Shown: in pieces, positions 10,889 through 19,117 of the stretch | Numbering within the stretch: the first letter of the stretch is position 1 | How the letters are laid out: each line of letters starts with the position of its first letter | Assembly (NCBI GenBank): GCA_003223115.1 | Contig: QHXW01000102.1 | Location: 1-41,328 of the forward strand | Origin: Acidobacteriota bacterium | GTDB taxonomy: Bacteria > Acidobacteriota > Terriglobia > Bryobacterales > Bryobacteraceae | Direction of reading: 5' to 3' | Length of the DNA: 41,328 bases | Position numbers and translations under genes: made by a program | The notes under the pieces: model-generated | What the model saw: the letters and a program-made list of their open reading frames with translations, nothing else | What the model was told of the DNA's origin: nothing | Databases searched by the model: none

Positions 10889-11051
10889 TCTATGCCAATT
10901 TCGAACGAACTTTAGAGTACGCTAGCAGACCGGATATCGGAAGTCAAAACGCACCAGAGAAGCCACCGCACCTTCACGCGGCAGGATTCAGCAGACGCGA
11001 GACGGCCGTTCATGGGAAAGAGCGCTCAGCGCACCACGTTATGATGAGCTT

Positions 11052-13379
11052 ATGAGAACCCTTTTGTGCGGTCTGCTGGTTGCCGCTATAGCATGGGCCG
11101 AGGGTTTTCCCGGCGCGGCCGCACTGGACGACGCGATCGAACACGCTATCAGAGAGAACCAACTCCCCGGCGCCGTCCTGCTGATTGGACACAACGGCCA
11201 GGTAGTTTACCGCAAGGCCTACGGAGATCGGGCGGTGATGCCGGTCGTGGAGCCGATGACGGTAGACACGATTTTCGATTGCGCCTCTCTTACTAAAGTC
11301 GTTGCCACCACGCCGGCCCTGATGAAACTTTTGGAGCAAGGCAAGCTGCGGCTGAACGATCGCGTGACAGAGTACCTTCCCGAGTTCCAGGGCGGCAAGA
11401 GCGAGATCAGAGTTCGCAACCTGATGACGCATTTTTCAGGGCTGCGCCCCGATCTGGATCTGGAACCTCCGTGGAACGGATACGAGACGGGGATTCAACG
11501 CGCTCTGTTGGATAAGCCCGCGGGGCCTCCCGGTCTGCGCCTCGTCTATAGCGACATCAATTTCATTCTGCTCGGAGAAATCGTCCACCGGCTCAGCGGC
11601 GAAGCGTTGAATCAGTACGCGCGCGAAACGATTTTTGAGCCGCTCGGCATGCACGATACGATGTTTCTGCCACCGGATTCGCTGCGGCCGCGCATCGCCC
11701 CGACGGAAATGCTGGAGAAACCCCGTCTGCTCCTGCGCGGGGTGGTGCACGACCGGACGGCGCGTTACATGGGCGGCGTGGCCGGACACGCCGGGCTATT
11801 CTCCACAGCCGACGATCTTTCCCGCTTCTGCCAGATGATGCTGAATAAAGGCGAATGGCAAGGCCGCCGGATCTTCAACCCGCTCACCGTGGCGATGTTC
11901 ACCACTCCCCAAAGCCCACCCGACCAGCCCATCCTGCGCGGTCTGGGCTGGGACATAGATTCTCCTCTTTCGGGCGAACGCGGTGACTTGTTTCCCATAG
12001 GTTCCTATGGGCACACCGGCTTCACAGGTACGTCGCTCTGGCTTGATCCGGTTTCGAACACCTACGTGATTCTGCTGGCAAACTCCGTGCATCCCCACGT
12101 GCGGCCTACCATCACTTCGTTGCGCGGCAGGGTGGCCACCGTCGTCGCTGCCACATTCGGGATCGAGACGCCGGGCGTAAGTCTTACCGGCTATAACGAC
12201 ACTCTGTCCGGCGCGGGCGTGCACCGCGAGGTGGCGCGCAACGGTCAGGTGCTTACCGGTCTCGACGTCTGGGCCGATGAGGGCTTTCCCCAGCTCAAGG
12301 GCAAGCGAGCCGGTCTCATTACCAATCACACGGGCATCGATCGCCAGGGGCGGCGGAACATCGATCGAATGCTGGACGCCGGCGTTCACGTGGCGGCGCT
12401 ATTTTCCCCGGAGCACGGCTTGTCGGGCAAGGAAGATCGTGAAAACATCAGCAACGCTGTCGATCCTAAAACAGGAATCAAGATCTGGAGCCTGTACTCG
12501 GGTAAAGATCGCCGGCTAACGCCCGAGATGCTGGCCGGTCTCGACGCGCTGGTATTCGACATTCAGGACGTGGGCGCGCGGTTCTATACGTACGTTTCCA
12601 CCATGGCGTATGCCATGGAAGATGCTGCCAAGGCGAACATTCCGTTTTATGTGCTCGACCGGCCGAACCCCGTTACCGGCGTGCACGTCGAGCCGCCCAT
12701 GCTCGACCGCGACAAGCTCTCCTTCATAGGTTATTTTCCGTTGCCGCTCCGTCATGGCATGACGGTTGGAGAATTGGTGACGATGTTCAACGTGGAAAAC
12801 CGCATCGGTGCGGACTTGACGGTGATCCGCATGACAGGGTGGCAGCGCGGTGATTGGTTTGATTCAACGGGCCTGCCTTGGGTGGACCCGTCGCCCAATC
12901 TCCATAACTTGACCGAGGCGCTGCTCTACCCGGGCGTGGCAATGCTCGAGTACTCTCCAAATTATTCCGTGGGCCGCGGCACGGATGCGCCATTCGAACA
13001 AATCGGGGCGGATTTTATCAGCGGCCCGGAATTAGCATCCTACTTGAATCAAAGATTCATTCCCGGCGTAAGGTTTTATCCAACGCGTTTTATGCCTTCT
13101 GCCGCGCATTTTGCCGGCATCGAGATTCAAGGCGCGCGTATTCTGATTACAGACCGGCAATCGTTTGATGCGGCGCGGCTGGGTCTCGAAATTGCGGCCG
13201 CGTTATTGAAACTCTACCCAGGAAAAATCTCACTGGACGTGAACCGCGATTTAATCGGCAATGCGAATACGATCCGAGATCTCCAGGCCGGCGAGGACCC
13301 GAGAGCGATCCGCCAGAAACTGGAAGACTCCATGCAGACGTTTCTGCGGATCAGGGAAAGGCACCTGCTTTATCGATAG
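11052..13379 (+). CDS. Fusion: AmiE-like serine hydrolase + NamZ (DUF1343) exo-muramidase
   Basis: 775 residues. Residues 1-17 look like a signal peptide. Residues 20-370 form a class C beta-lactamase-type fold: nucleophile motif S79-L-T-K82, Y166-S-D and H321-T-G323. Residues 400-775 are a DUF1343/NamZ domain with GLITNHTG, FSPEHG (Glu454, in the position of the proposed catalytic acid), VFDIQDVGARFYTY and VLDRPNPVTG. In Bacillus subtilis NamZ removes terminal MurNAc from peptidoglycan fragments, and its gene neighbours amiE, a beta-lactamase-fold MurNAc-L-Ala amidase, and nagZ. Here both activities appear to be in one polypeptide, so a periplasmic muropeptide-degrading or recycling enzyme is the best guess. 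No nagZ is in the window. The hydrolase half could instead be an esterase. Confidence 0.88.
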   Translation: MRTLLCGLLVAAIAWAEGFPGAAALDDAIEHAIRENQLPGAVLLIGHNGQVVYRKAYGDRAVMPVVEPMTVDTIFDCASLTKVVATTPALMKLLEQGKLRLNDRVTEYLPEFQGGKSEIRVRNLMTHFSGLRPDLDLEPPWNGYETGIQRALLDKPAGPPGLRLVYSDINFILLGEIVHRLSGEALNQYARETIFEPLGMHDTMFLPPDSLRPRIAPTEMLEKPRLLLRGVVHDRTARYMGGVAGHAGLFSTADDLSRFCQMMLNKGEWQGRRIFNPLTVAMFTTPQSPPDQPILRGLGWDIDSPLSGERGDLFPIGSYGHTGFTGTSLWLDPVSNTYVILLANSVHPHVRPTITSLRGRVATVVAATFGIETPGVSLTGYNDTLSGAGVHREVARNGQVLTGLDVWADEGFPQLKGKRAGLITNHTGIDRQGRRNIDRMLDAGVHVAALFSPEHGLSGKEDRENISNAVDPKTGIKIWSLYSGKDRRLTPEMLAGLDALVFDIQDVGARFYTYVSTMAYAMEDAAKANIPFYVLDRPNPVTGVHVEPPMLDRDKLSFIGYFPLPLRHGMTVGELVTMFNVENRIGADLTVIRMTGWQRGDWFDSTGLPWVDPSPNLHNLTEALLYPGVAMLEYSPNYSVGRGTDAPFEQIGADFISGPELASYLNQRFIPGVRFYPTRFMPSAAHFAGIEIQGARILITDRQSFDAARLGLEIAAALLKLYPGKISLDVNRDLIGNANTIRDLQAGEDPRAIRQKLEDSMQTFLRIRERHLLYR

Positions 13380-13431
13380 CGCTGCAGCGCCGCTCACGGC
13401 ACCGGCGCGAAATCGACAGAGGATCAGGAAA

Positions 13432-13644
13432 TCAGATCTGACCGGCGGCTTTCGGGATGGATGAAGTTTTGTTCTTGCTCCCAGGCGGCCGGCCTCGCTT
13501 ACGTTGCGTGATCTCACTCATCCATGACGGCGGACGCCCTCTGCGACGGCCGCGCCCGCGGGCCAACCGTTCCAGACTCATGATTGCTTCCTCGAGCTGT
13601 TCCCGCTCCTGACGTAGTTCCGTCAGGATTCTTGTGACATCCAT
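13432..13644 (-). CDS. Small AT-hook-like DNA-binding protein
   Basis: 70 residues. The N-terminal 28 residues are a charged amphipathic helix (MDVTRILTELRQEREQLEEA), likely a dimerising coiled coil. The rest is basic with two AT-hook cores, RGRPP at 35-39 and KRGRPPGSKNK at 49-59; an AT-hook is a Gly-Arg-Pro core flanked by basic residues that sits in the minor groove of AT-rich DNA. I start at ATG 13644 because GGAGGGG lies six bases upstream; an in-frame TTG at 13662 would add six residues. Its own promoter lies in an AT-rich stretch flanked by two matching palindromes, unusual for this GC-rich window. A nucleoid or regulatory role and autoregulation are inference. Confidence 0.72.
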   Translation of the reverse strand: MDVTRILTELRQEREQLEEAIMSLERLARGRGRRRGRPPSWMSEITQRKRGRPPGSKNKTSSIPKAAGQI

Positions 13645-13688
13645 CTTTGCCCCTCCGCTCAATCAGCATGGGCTTGGAATCGTATCGC

Positions 13689-13706
13689 TGTTCTGCCAGC
13701 AGAACA
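13689..13706. promoter_or_regulatory. Palindromic operator, site 1 (downstream of promoter)
   Basis: Perfect 18-base dyad TGTTCTGCCAGCAGAACA. It shares TGTTCTG-N4-CAGAACA with site 2 (13771-13794). It lies roughly 27-43 bases inside the predicted transcript of the AT-hook gene. Confidence 0.6.
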
Positions 13707-13738
13707 AAAAGATGTGATTCACCAGCCTGCCTTGTTGT

Positions 13739-13767
13739 TTTCTAACTCACTTTGTTTAATAGTTCAA
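13739..13767 (-). promoter_or_regulatory. Predicted promoter of the AT-hook gene
   Basis: On the minus strand TTGAAC (13767-13762) and TAGAAA (13744-13739) are 17 bases apart, in an AT-rich stretch directly between two copies of the same palindrome. Each hexamer matches consensus at four of six positions. Confidence 0.45.
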
Positions 13768-13770
13768 GTA

Positions 13771-13794
13771 TTTTGTTCTGATTTCAGAACAAAA
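13771..13794. promoter_or_regulatory. Palindromic operator, site 2 (upstream of promoter)
   Basis: Perfect dyad of two 11-base arms around TT, containing TGTTCTG-N4-CAGAACA. Its centre is 85 bases from that of site 1, about eight helical turns, so bound proteins would face the same side. It could alternatively be a weak AT-rich terminator of the APC permease gene, whose stop is at 13836. Confidence 0.58.
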
Positions 13795-13835
13795 ATCACA
13801 GGCTGTGCCCTGATATATGCGCGCGCCAAGACGGA

Positions 13836-15245
13836 TTAACGGCTGCGCCGCAATTTCTTCCAGTGAAAATAAAAGGGTAAGCCCGCAAAAATGAACGCCA
13901 GGCCTAGTAGCGACTCCCGCGGAGAATCGTAAAGAGTAGATGCTACAAGCAGGCACGCCATCACGACGAATAGTACTGGTACGAGGGGATACCCTAAGGT
14001 GTGATACGGACGCTCCAGGTCAGGACGTTTTTTTCGCAGGACAATAACGGCCGCCGTGGTCATGCCGTAAAGCAGCCAGCTGGCGAAAATCACGTAGGTG
14101 AACAACTGGTCGTACGTTCCCGAAAGCACCAGGAGCGCGGCCCAACTGCTGAGGCTGAGAATGGACACGCCCGGCGTGTGATATTTGGGGTGGACATCCG
14201 CAATCCTCCGGAAGAAATATCCGTCCCGCGCCGCTGCATATGGCACCCGGGCGCCCGAAAGGATGGACCCATTGAGCGCCGCGAAAATGGAAATCATGGC
14301 GGCAACCGAGACAATATCGGCGCCCGCGGAGCCCAGCACACGACGCATCATATCCGCGGCAACACGATTACTGGCGGATACTTCCTGCGGGGCCAGCACA
14401 TTAAAATAGGCCAGGTTGGCCAGGATATAAATTCCCACTACCGCTGCCGTACCCCAGATTAATGCCAACGGAAGATTTTTCTGGGGCCGGCGGATCTCGG
14501 AAGAGACCATGCTGACGTTATTCCAGCCGTCATACGCCCAGAGCGCAGCCACCATAGCTGCAAAAAAACCCGCAAAGGTCATCGGTGCGGCCGACGCGTG
14601 TAATGCCGCCTGGACTGGTCTGTGGCCCCAACCGAGACCCGCGGCGATGATAAAAAAGATCAGTCCTACCTTCACCACCGTCACCGCCACTTGGACTTCG
14701 CCGCCCAACTTCACGCCGAAATAATTAATTCCCGCCAGGAACAGGATCAGAGCCATGGCCAACAATTGGCCGTAGCGCAACTCGAGTGGCGCGCCGTGCG
14801 CCCCCAGGGGCAGCGGAATGGTAAAGAATACGTGCTCCAGCTCAGGCTGGAAATTCGCCAGGTAATAAAAGAATGCTGTGGCGAGCGTCGCGATCGATCC
14901 GCTTTTTGCCACCCACATCTGCGTCCAGCTGTAAAGAAACCCCCACATGGGACCATAGGCTTCCCGAAGATAAACGTACTCGCCGCCCGCTTCTGGCATC
15001 GCCGCGGACAACTCCGCATAACTCAAGGCGCCAGCCAGCGAGAGCAGACCGCCGACTACCCAGACCACAAAGACCAGTTCGGGCGTGCCGACGCGCTGGA
15101 TCATAGTGCGAGGCACTAGAAAAATCCCGCTGCCGATCACGGTGCCCACCACAATAGCAACCGCGCTCGAGAGCCCCAGGTCGCGCTTCAGCTCCACCAC
15201 CGGGCGTTCAGTTTTATGCGGTGTGGAATTATCTGGCGTCTTCAT
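13836..15245 (-). CDS. APC-superfamily amino acid permease
   Basis: 469 residues, about twelve hydrophobic segments. The N-terminal helix reads GLSSAVAIVVGTVIGSGIFLVP, with GSGIF the unwound TM1 substrate-binding motif of APC transporters. It is followed by AGALSYAELSAAMPEAGGEYVYLREAYG (split here: AELSAAMPEAGGEY), typical of LAT/APA-type amino acid antiporters or symporters. The start is fixed by ATG 15245, whose ATGA overlaps the stop of the upstream SSS symporter; the longer in-frame extension to 15332 lies inside that gene and is not needed. Two transporters from unrelated families in one coupled operon is noteworthy. The substrate is unknown, likely an amino acid or polyamine. Confidence 0.92.
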   Translation of the reverse strand: MKTPDNSTPHKTERPVVELKRDLGLSSAVAIVVGTVIGSGIFLVPRTMIQRVGTPELVFVVWVVGGLLSLAGALSYAELSAAMPEAGGEYVYLREAYGPMWGFLYSWTQMWVAKSGSIATLATAFFYYLANFQPELEHVFFTIPLPLGAHGAPLELRYGQLLAMALILFLAGINYFGVKLGGEVQVAVTVVKVGLIFFIIAAGLGWGHRPVQAALHASAAPMTFAGFFAAMVAALWAYDGWNNVSMVSSEIRRPQKNLPLALIWGTAAVVGIYILANLAYFNVLAPQEVSASNRVAADMMRRVLGSAGADIVSVAAMISIFAALNGSILSGARVPYAAARDGYFFRRIADVHPKYHTPGVSILSLSSWAALLVLSGTYDQLFTYVIFASWLLYGMTTAAVIVLRKKRPDLERPYHTLGYPLVPVLFVVMACLLVASTLYDSPRESLLGLAFIFAGLPFYFHWKKLRRSR

Positions 15246-16708
15246 GCGATTTGTGCATCCCGCTGGAATAATGATGCAACGTAACCGGCCACATATGTGA
15301 CACCCGTTCCAATCATCACCCACCAGGTCCACGCGATGGGCGTGAAAAACCGGACATAAAGAATGGCCGCCAGACCCGCGAGTACTCCCGCAGCCGCTGC
15401 CATTTCCCCCACGCGCTTAGTCAGTACGCCCAAGAGAAACACGCCCAGAAGCAGACCGAGCGTGATGGATGCAATCGAAAGCCCCGATTCCAGCACCGAT
15501 CCCCAATGGCGCGCTACGATTCCAATCGCCAGCAGCACCACCCCCCACGCCACCGTCGCCCATTTCGCCCAGCGCATGAGGCCCGCCTCATCAGTCCGGC
15601 CGGTCAGCGGTTTAAGGATGTCAATAATCGTCGTGGATGTGAGCGAGTTGAGTGCGGCGCTCAGGTTGGCCATAGCCGCCGCCACAATCGCGGCGATCAC
15701 CACGCCCGCCACGCCGGGCGGCAGATTCTGCCAGACAAATTCCGGATAAATACGATCGGTCTTGGCGGGAAGCGGCAAACCGGCGTCGCGATAGTAGACG
15801 AAAAGCGCGACTCCAATCAGCAAAAACAAGCCGAACTGAAAAAAAATAACCACCCAGCTCGATAAAAGCGCCGCGCGGCTCTGCCCTTCATTGCGTGCAC
15901 TCAGCAGCCGCTGGACAATCAACTGGTCCGTGCCGTGGCTCGCCGTGGTCAGGAAACATCCACCTAAGATGCCAGCCCAGAACGTGTACGTCCGAGAGAA
16001 GAATTGCATATCGAAGCTGAACTTGAAATCGAATACGGCGAACTTGCCCAGCGGCGCCGCCACTGCCACAACCTGGCCCCAACCACCCGGAATATGATGC
16101 AGGAGCACGGCGAAGCTCAGCAGCGCTCCGGTAACGTAGATGCACATCTGGATCACGTCGGTCCAGATGACGGCCGTCATCCCGCCTTCGAATGTGTAAA
16201 AAAGCGTCAGAGCCATGATCAGCACAATGGAGGGGATCTCGGGGACGTCCAGAACGATGGAAATCACGATGGAGATGGCGAATACCCGCACTCCCTCGGC
16301 CAAGGCCCGTGTGACCAGAAAAATCAGCGCGGTTAATTTTCGGATACGCTCCCCAAAACGCCGGCGCATCAGCTCATAAGCGGTGTACATGTCGCCGCGA
16401 AAGTAATGCGGCAATAGAAGCACGGAGATTACGATGCGGGCCAGCAGGTAGCCGAAGACAATCTGCAGAAATCCGAAATTGCCTGTAAAGGAAAGCGCGG
16501 GCGTGCCGACGATGGTGAGCGTGCTGGTCTCCGCCGAAATAATCGAAAGGCTGATCGCCCACCACGGAGCCGTCCGTCCGCCGAGGAAGTAGTTTTTCAG
16601 GCTCGCCGAAGCGCTTCGGAAGCGCGCACCGAACCACGTGATCGCGGCCAGGTACGTCAGGATCACCCCGAGATCGAGGTAACGCATGCGGATGGGGAAT
16701 TCTAACAT
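15242..16708 (-). CDS. Sodium:solute symporter (SSS family)
   Basis: 488 residues with about thirteen predicted membrane helices of the LeuT-fold SSS family. Family motifs visible are KNYFLGGRTAPWWAISLSIISAE near the N-terminus (within it YFLGGR, W-A-I-S), YTAYELMRRRFGE, TFEGGMTAVIWTDVIQ, and AAIVAAAMANLSAALNSL, the Na-binding TM8 region. It imports a small organic solute with sodium at the inner membrane; the substrate cannot be read from sequence. ATG 16687 (MRYLDLG) is an alternative start seven codons in. Its stop overlaps the APC permease start (ATGA), so both are made together. It is divergent from the TPR gene at 16914, with a palindrome in the shared upstream region. Confidence 0.92.
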   Translation of the reverse strand: MLEFPIRMRYLDLGVILTYLAAITWFGARFRSASASLKNYFLGGRTAPWWAISLSIISAETSTLTIVGTPALSFTGNFGFLQIVFGYLLARIVISVLLLPHYFRGDMYTAYELMRRRFGERIRKLTALIFLVTRALAEGVRVFAISIVISIVLDVPEIPSIVLIMALTLFYTFEGGMTAVIWTDVIQMCIYVTGALLSFAVLLHHIPGGWGQVVAVAAPLGKFAVFDFKFSFDMQFFSRTYTFWAGILGGCFLTTASHGTDQLIVQRLLSARNEGQSRAALLSSWVVIFFQFGLFLLIGVALFVYYRDAGLPLPAKTDRIYPEFVWQNLPPGVAGVVIAAIVAAAMANLSAALNSLTSTTIIDILKPLTGRTDEAGLMRWAKWATVAWGVVLLAIGIVARHWGSVLESGLSIASITLGLLLGVFLLGVLTKRVGEMAAAAGVLAGLAAILYVRFFTPIAWTWWVMIGTGVTYVAGYVASLFQRDAQIA

Positions 16709-16766
16709 GCCGCGCGTTCAACCAGGCGCGTCTGCTGCCCCGCCACCACCCACGCCGGGTGTGGAA

Positions 16767-16784
16767 CCAAATAACCTGATTTGG
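16767..16784. promoter_or_regulatory. Inverted repeat CCAAAT-N6-ATTTGG in divergent intergenic region
   Basis: Perfect six-base dyad around AACCTG, between the SSS/APC operon (minus) and the TPR gene (plus), 11 bases before the -35 of the plus-strand promoter. Candidate operator; no regulator can be named. Confidence 0.35.
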
Positions 16785-16795
16785 CGTCCCATATG

Positions 16796-16824
16796 TTGCA
16801 CCACTAGTGCGGTTCGGCTATACT
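16796..16824 (+). promoter_or_regulatory. Sigma-70-type promoter for the secreted TPR gene
   Basis: TTGCAC (16796-16801) and TATACT (16819-16824) with a 17-base spacer. The spacer contains the palindrome CACTAGTG. Transcription would begin near 16831, giving an 83-base leader. Confidence 0.6.
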
Positions 16825-16913
16825 CCGCAAGTACCCATCGGCCCACCCCCGTTGGGTTCAGCTGGTAAGGCCCATCAAGATTCAGAATCAGTGGAAATTG
16901 CAGGAGGGATGAA

Positions 16914-18269
16914 GTGCTCGATCGAGTTTCTAAGCTTTTTCTAACCATGGCCCTGATGGCGGGGATCAATGTTACCCTCTTGCCAGGTCAGGCTCAACAG
17001 CCAAGTCAACCGGCAGCGGGACAACCAGCTCAGCCGCAGAAGAACTGGAAAGACCGCGCCGAGTACGACATCTATAACGCGATCGTCAAAGAACAGGATG
17101 CTAACAAGAGACTGACGCTGCTGAACACATGGAAGGAAAAATACCCGGCGAGCGACTACGCACCCGAGCGCTTGCAGGTTTATCTCACCACATACAATGC
17201 CCTGAACCAGCCCGACAAAGTGATCGCCGCCGGCAACGAAGTCCTGCAGCAGGATCCTAAGAATTTAACGGCTCTGTACTTGATCACCATGAACACCCCG
17301 CGTTTGACCAAGCCTGGTCTCGACGACTTAGGCTCGGGCGAAAAGGCGGGCAATGGGCTGATTTCCAATCTGGATATGTTTTTCGCCGCTGACAAGAAGC
17401 CGGCCAGCACCAGTGACGCCGACTGGACCAAGGCCCGCAATCAAACTGAGGAACTCGCGCACGTCACGCTCGGCTGGGTGGCTCTGCAGCGCAAAGATGA
17501 TGATGCCGCGGAAAAGGAATTTGGCAAAGCGCTTCAGCTCAATCCCAATAATGCTCAGGTCTCTTACTGGTTAGGCACCGCCATTTTGCAGGAAAAGAAA
17601 CCAGAGCGCCAAGCGGAAGCGCTGTTCCATTTTGCGCGCGCCGCATCGCTCGATCAGGCGCACGGTGGTTTTGCCGCTCAGGCGCGCCAATCGATCGATC
17701 AGTATTTCGTCCAAGCCTACAACAAGTACCACGGAGAGGACGCGGCCGGGCTTCAGCAGCTCCGCGATCTAGCGAAAAGCTCCGCCATGCCGCCGGCTAA
17801 TTTCAAGATCGAAACGTCTGACGAAGCGAAGCTGCGTAAAGAGCAGGATTTCGCGAAACAGAACCCTTCCATGGCTCTCTGGCAGAACCTGAAACAGGAA
17901 TTGACCGGAGCCAACGGCGAGCAGTATTTCAGCTCGAACATGAAAGGCGCTGAAGTGCCGGGCGGCGCCGGCGGCGTTCAAAAGTTCAAGGGGAAGCTGA
18001 TTTCCGAAAAGCCTGCGGTGCGGCCTAAAGAGCTGGTGTTGGGGATCGCGGATGCGAACAGCCCGGAAGTGACCTTGATCCTGGATGCGGCGTTACCTGG
18101 CAAAGCCGATCCCGGAACCGAAATCGAATTCTCGGGCGTGCCGAAGGCCTTCAGTTCGAGTCCGTTCAACGTGACATTCGACGTGGAAAAGAAGAACGTC
18201 GCGGGTTGGCCCGGAAAAGAAGCCGCGGCGCCCCGCCGGACTGGCGCCAAGAAGCGCCCACCGCGCTAA
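16914..18269 (+). CDS. Secreted tetratricopeptide-repeat protein
   Basis: 451 residues. Signal peptide LFLTMALMAGINVTLLPGQAQ at about 8-28, then a Pro/Gln/Ala-rich linker, then TPR-like helices (for example VTLGWVALQRKDDDAAEKEF with GKALQLNPNNAQVSYWLG) to about residue 300. The C-terminal 120 residues are predicted beta (ELVLGIADANSPEVTLILDAALPG split around the conserved Gly), followed by a basic tail RRTGAKKRPPR. The start is GTG 16914: AGGAGGG at 16902-16908 is well placed for it, while the nearby ATG 16909 is out of frame. Proteins like this are common and uncharacterised in Acidobacteriota; no enzymatic role is visible. Confidence 0.83.
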   Translation: MLDRVSKLFLTMALMAGINVTLLPGQAQQPSQPAAGQPAQPQKNWKDRAEYDIYNAIVKEQDANKRLTLLNTWKEKYPASDYAPERLQVYLTTYNALNQPDKVIAAGNEVLQQDPKNLTALYLITMNTPRLTKPGLDDLGSGEKAGNGLISNLDMFFAADKKPASTSDADWTKARNQTEELAHVTLGWVALQRKDDDAAEKEFGKALQLNPNNAQVSYWLGTAILQEKKPERQAEALFHFARAASLDQAHGGFAAQARQSIDQYFVQAYNKYHGEDAAGLQQLRDLAKSSAMPPANFKIETSDEAKLRKEQDFAKQNPSMALWQNLKQELTGANGEQYFSSNMKGAEVPGGAGGVQKFKGKLISEKPAVRPKELVLGIADANSPEVTLILDAALPGKADPGTEIEFSGVPKAFSSSPFNVTFDVEKKNVAGWPGKEAAAPRRTGAKKRPPR

Positions 18270-18278
18270 GTCTAAGGG

Positions 18279-18533
18279 TTAGAGTTCCTTCTCGGCGTGG
18301 TCCCGGGGTGGACTGGGCTTGTGCCCTTGCGGTTTGATTTTCGTCAGCAGCAGGCTGAAAACAGCCCTCTCGAGCGGATTTACCTGCGCGCCCGCCGCGC
18401 GTAAACCCTCAAAATAACGGAAAAAATCAGACTTGCAGAACGGCGGTCCCGGCCTGATTTCAACAAGAACTCCGAGCAGAGCCACGGAAAGCGCTGTGGC
18501 CAGCCAGGTTTTTGATGGGAGCAGCCGTTTCAT
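18279..18533 (-). CDS. Small exported or membrane-anchored hypothetical protein
   Basis: 84 residues. The N-terminus MKRLLPSKTWLATALSVALL is a plausible signal peptide or anchor, followed by a short soluble part with one Cys and a charged C-terminus (PPRDHAEKEL). It is convergent with the TPR gene and ends nine bases from it. Only a weak GA-rich site precedes the ATG. No family is recognised; the coding call rests on the signal-like N-terminus. Confidence 0.5.
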   Translation of the reverse strand: MKRLLPSKTWLATALSVALLGVLVEIRPGPPFCKSDFFRYFEGLRAAGAQVNPLERAVFSLLLTKIKPQGHKPSPPRDHAEKEL

Positions 18534-18631
18534 CTCACTCTATAAGACGATGGTTCGCCTCAACTGTTAGCTACTCGCCGGATTTATCGGTGCTACCAGT
18601 AATCTGTTAGAATTAAAGCAGTTGGCTGATC

Positions 18632-18967
18632 ATGCCTCTTTACGAGTATAAGTGCCACACCTGTGGTGAGAAATTCGAAGTGATCGAAAAGTTCTCCGAC
18701 GCCCCGCTCAAAATTCACCCGAATTGTGGAGGCGAGGTCGAACGCCTGATTTCGACTTCGGCTTTGAAGTTTAAAGGCTCGGGTTGGTACGTCACCGATT
18801 ACGCCAGCTCCGGCAACGGCAGGAAGGACTCCGAAAAGAAGGAATCCGACAAGAAAGAAGCCGCCAAAGAGTCTAAGACCGACAAACAACCCGCATCGGA
18901 TTCCACTGGCAAGACTGATTTCAAGCCTGCCAGCACCACTAGCTCCAAGCCTGAGAAGAAGTCATAG
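18632..18967 (+). CDS. FmdB-type zinc-ribbon protein with long charged tail
   Basis: 111 residues. The first 57 match the FmdB/CxxC_CxxC_SSSS regulatory-type zinc ribbon: MPLYEYKCHTCGEKFEVIEK, then a second knuckle and ALKFKGSGWYVTDYA. The usual four ligands are two CxxC pairs. Here the first is C8-x2-C11, but the second is H29-P-N-C32, so one Cys is replaced by His, which may still bind zinc. The last 50 residues are a Lys/Ser/Glu-rich disordered tail. The family is widespread and its role unclear, having been linked to amide and formamide gene regulation. The gene stands alone. Confidence 0.88.
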   Translation: MPLYEYKCHTCGEKFEVIEKFSDAPLKIHPNCGGEVERLISTSALKFKGSGWYVTDYASSGNGRKDSEKKESDKKEAAKESKTDKQPASDSTGKTDFKPASTTSSKPEKKS

Positions 18968-19117
18968 GAGGCCGACCCCCGGCAACCCCAGACCTGCTCA
19001 TCGATGCCCATAGGGTGATTCTTCTACAGCAGTTCCCTAGTGCCCATCCGGGCGAAATCTTACGCTCAGAATACGTCAGAATACGCCTTATGCCTGCTCC
19101 GGGCTCAATCTAGAGGT

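Noticed and set aside
11040-11052. Possible leaderless transcript of the amidase/NamZ gene (TATGAT just before the ATG)
   Set aside because: The -10-like hexamer has no acceptable -35 at 16-18 bases, so the case is too weak.
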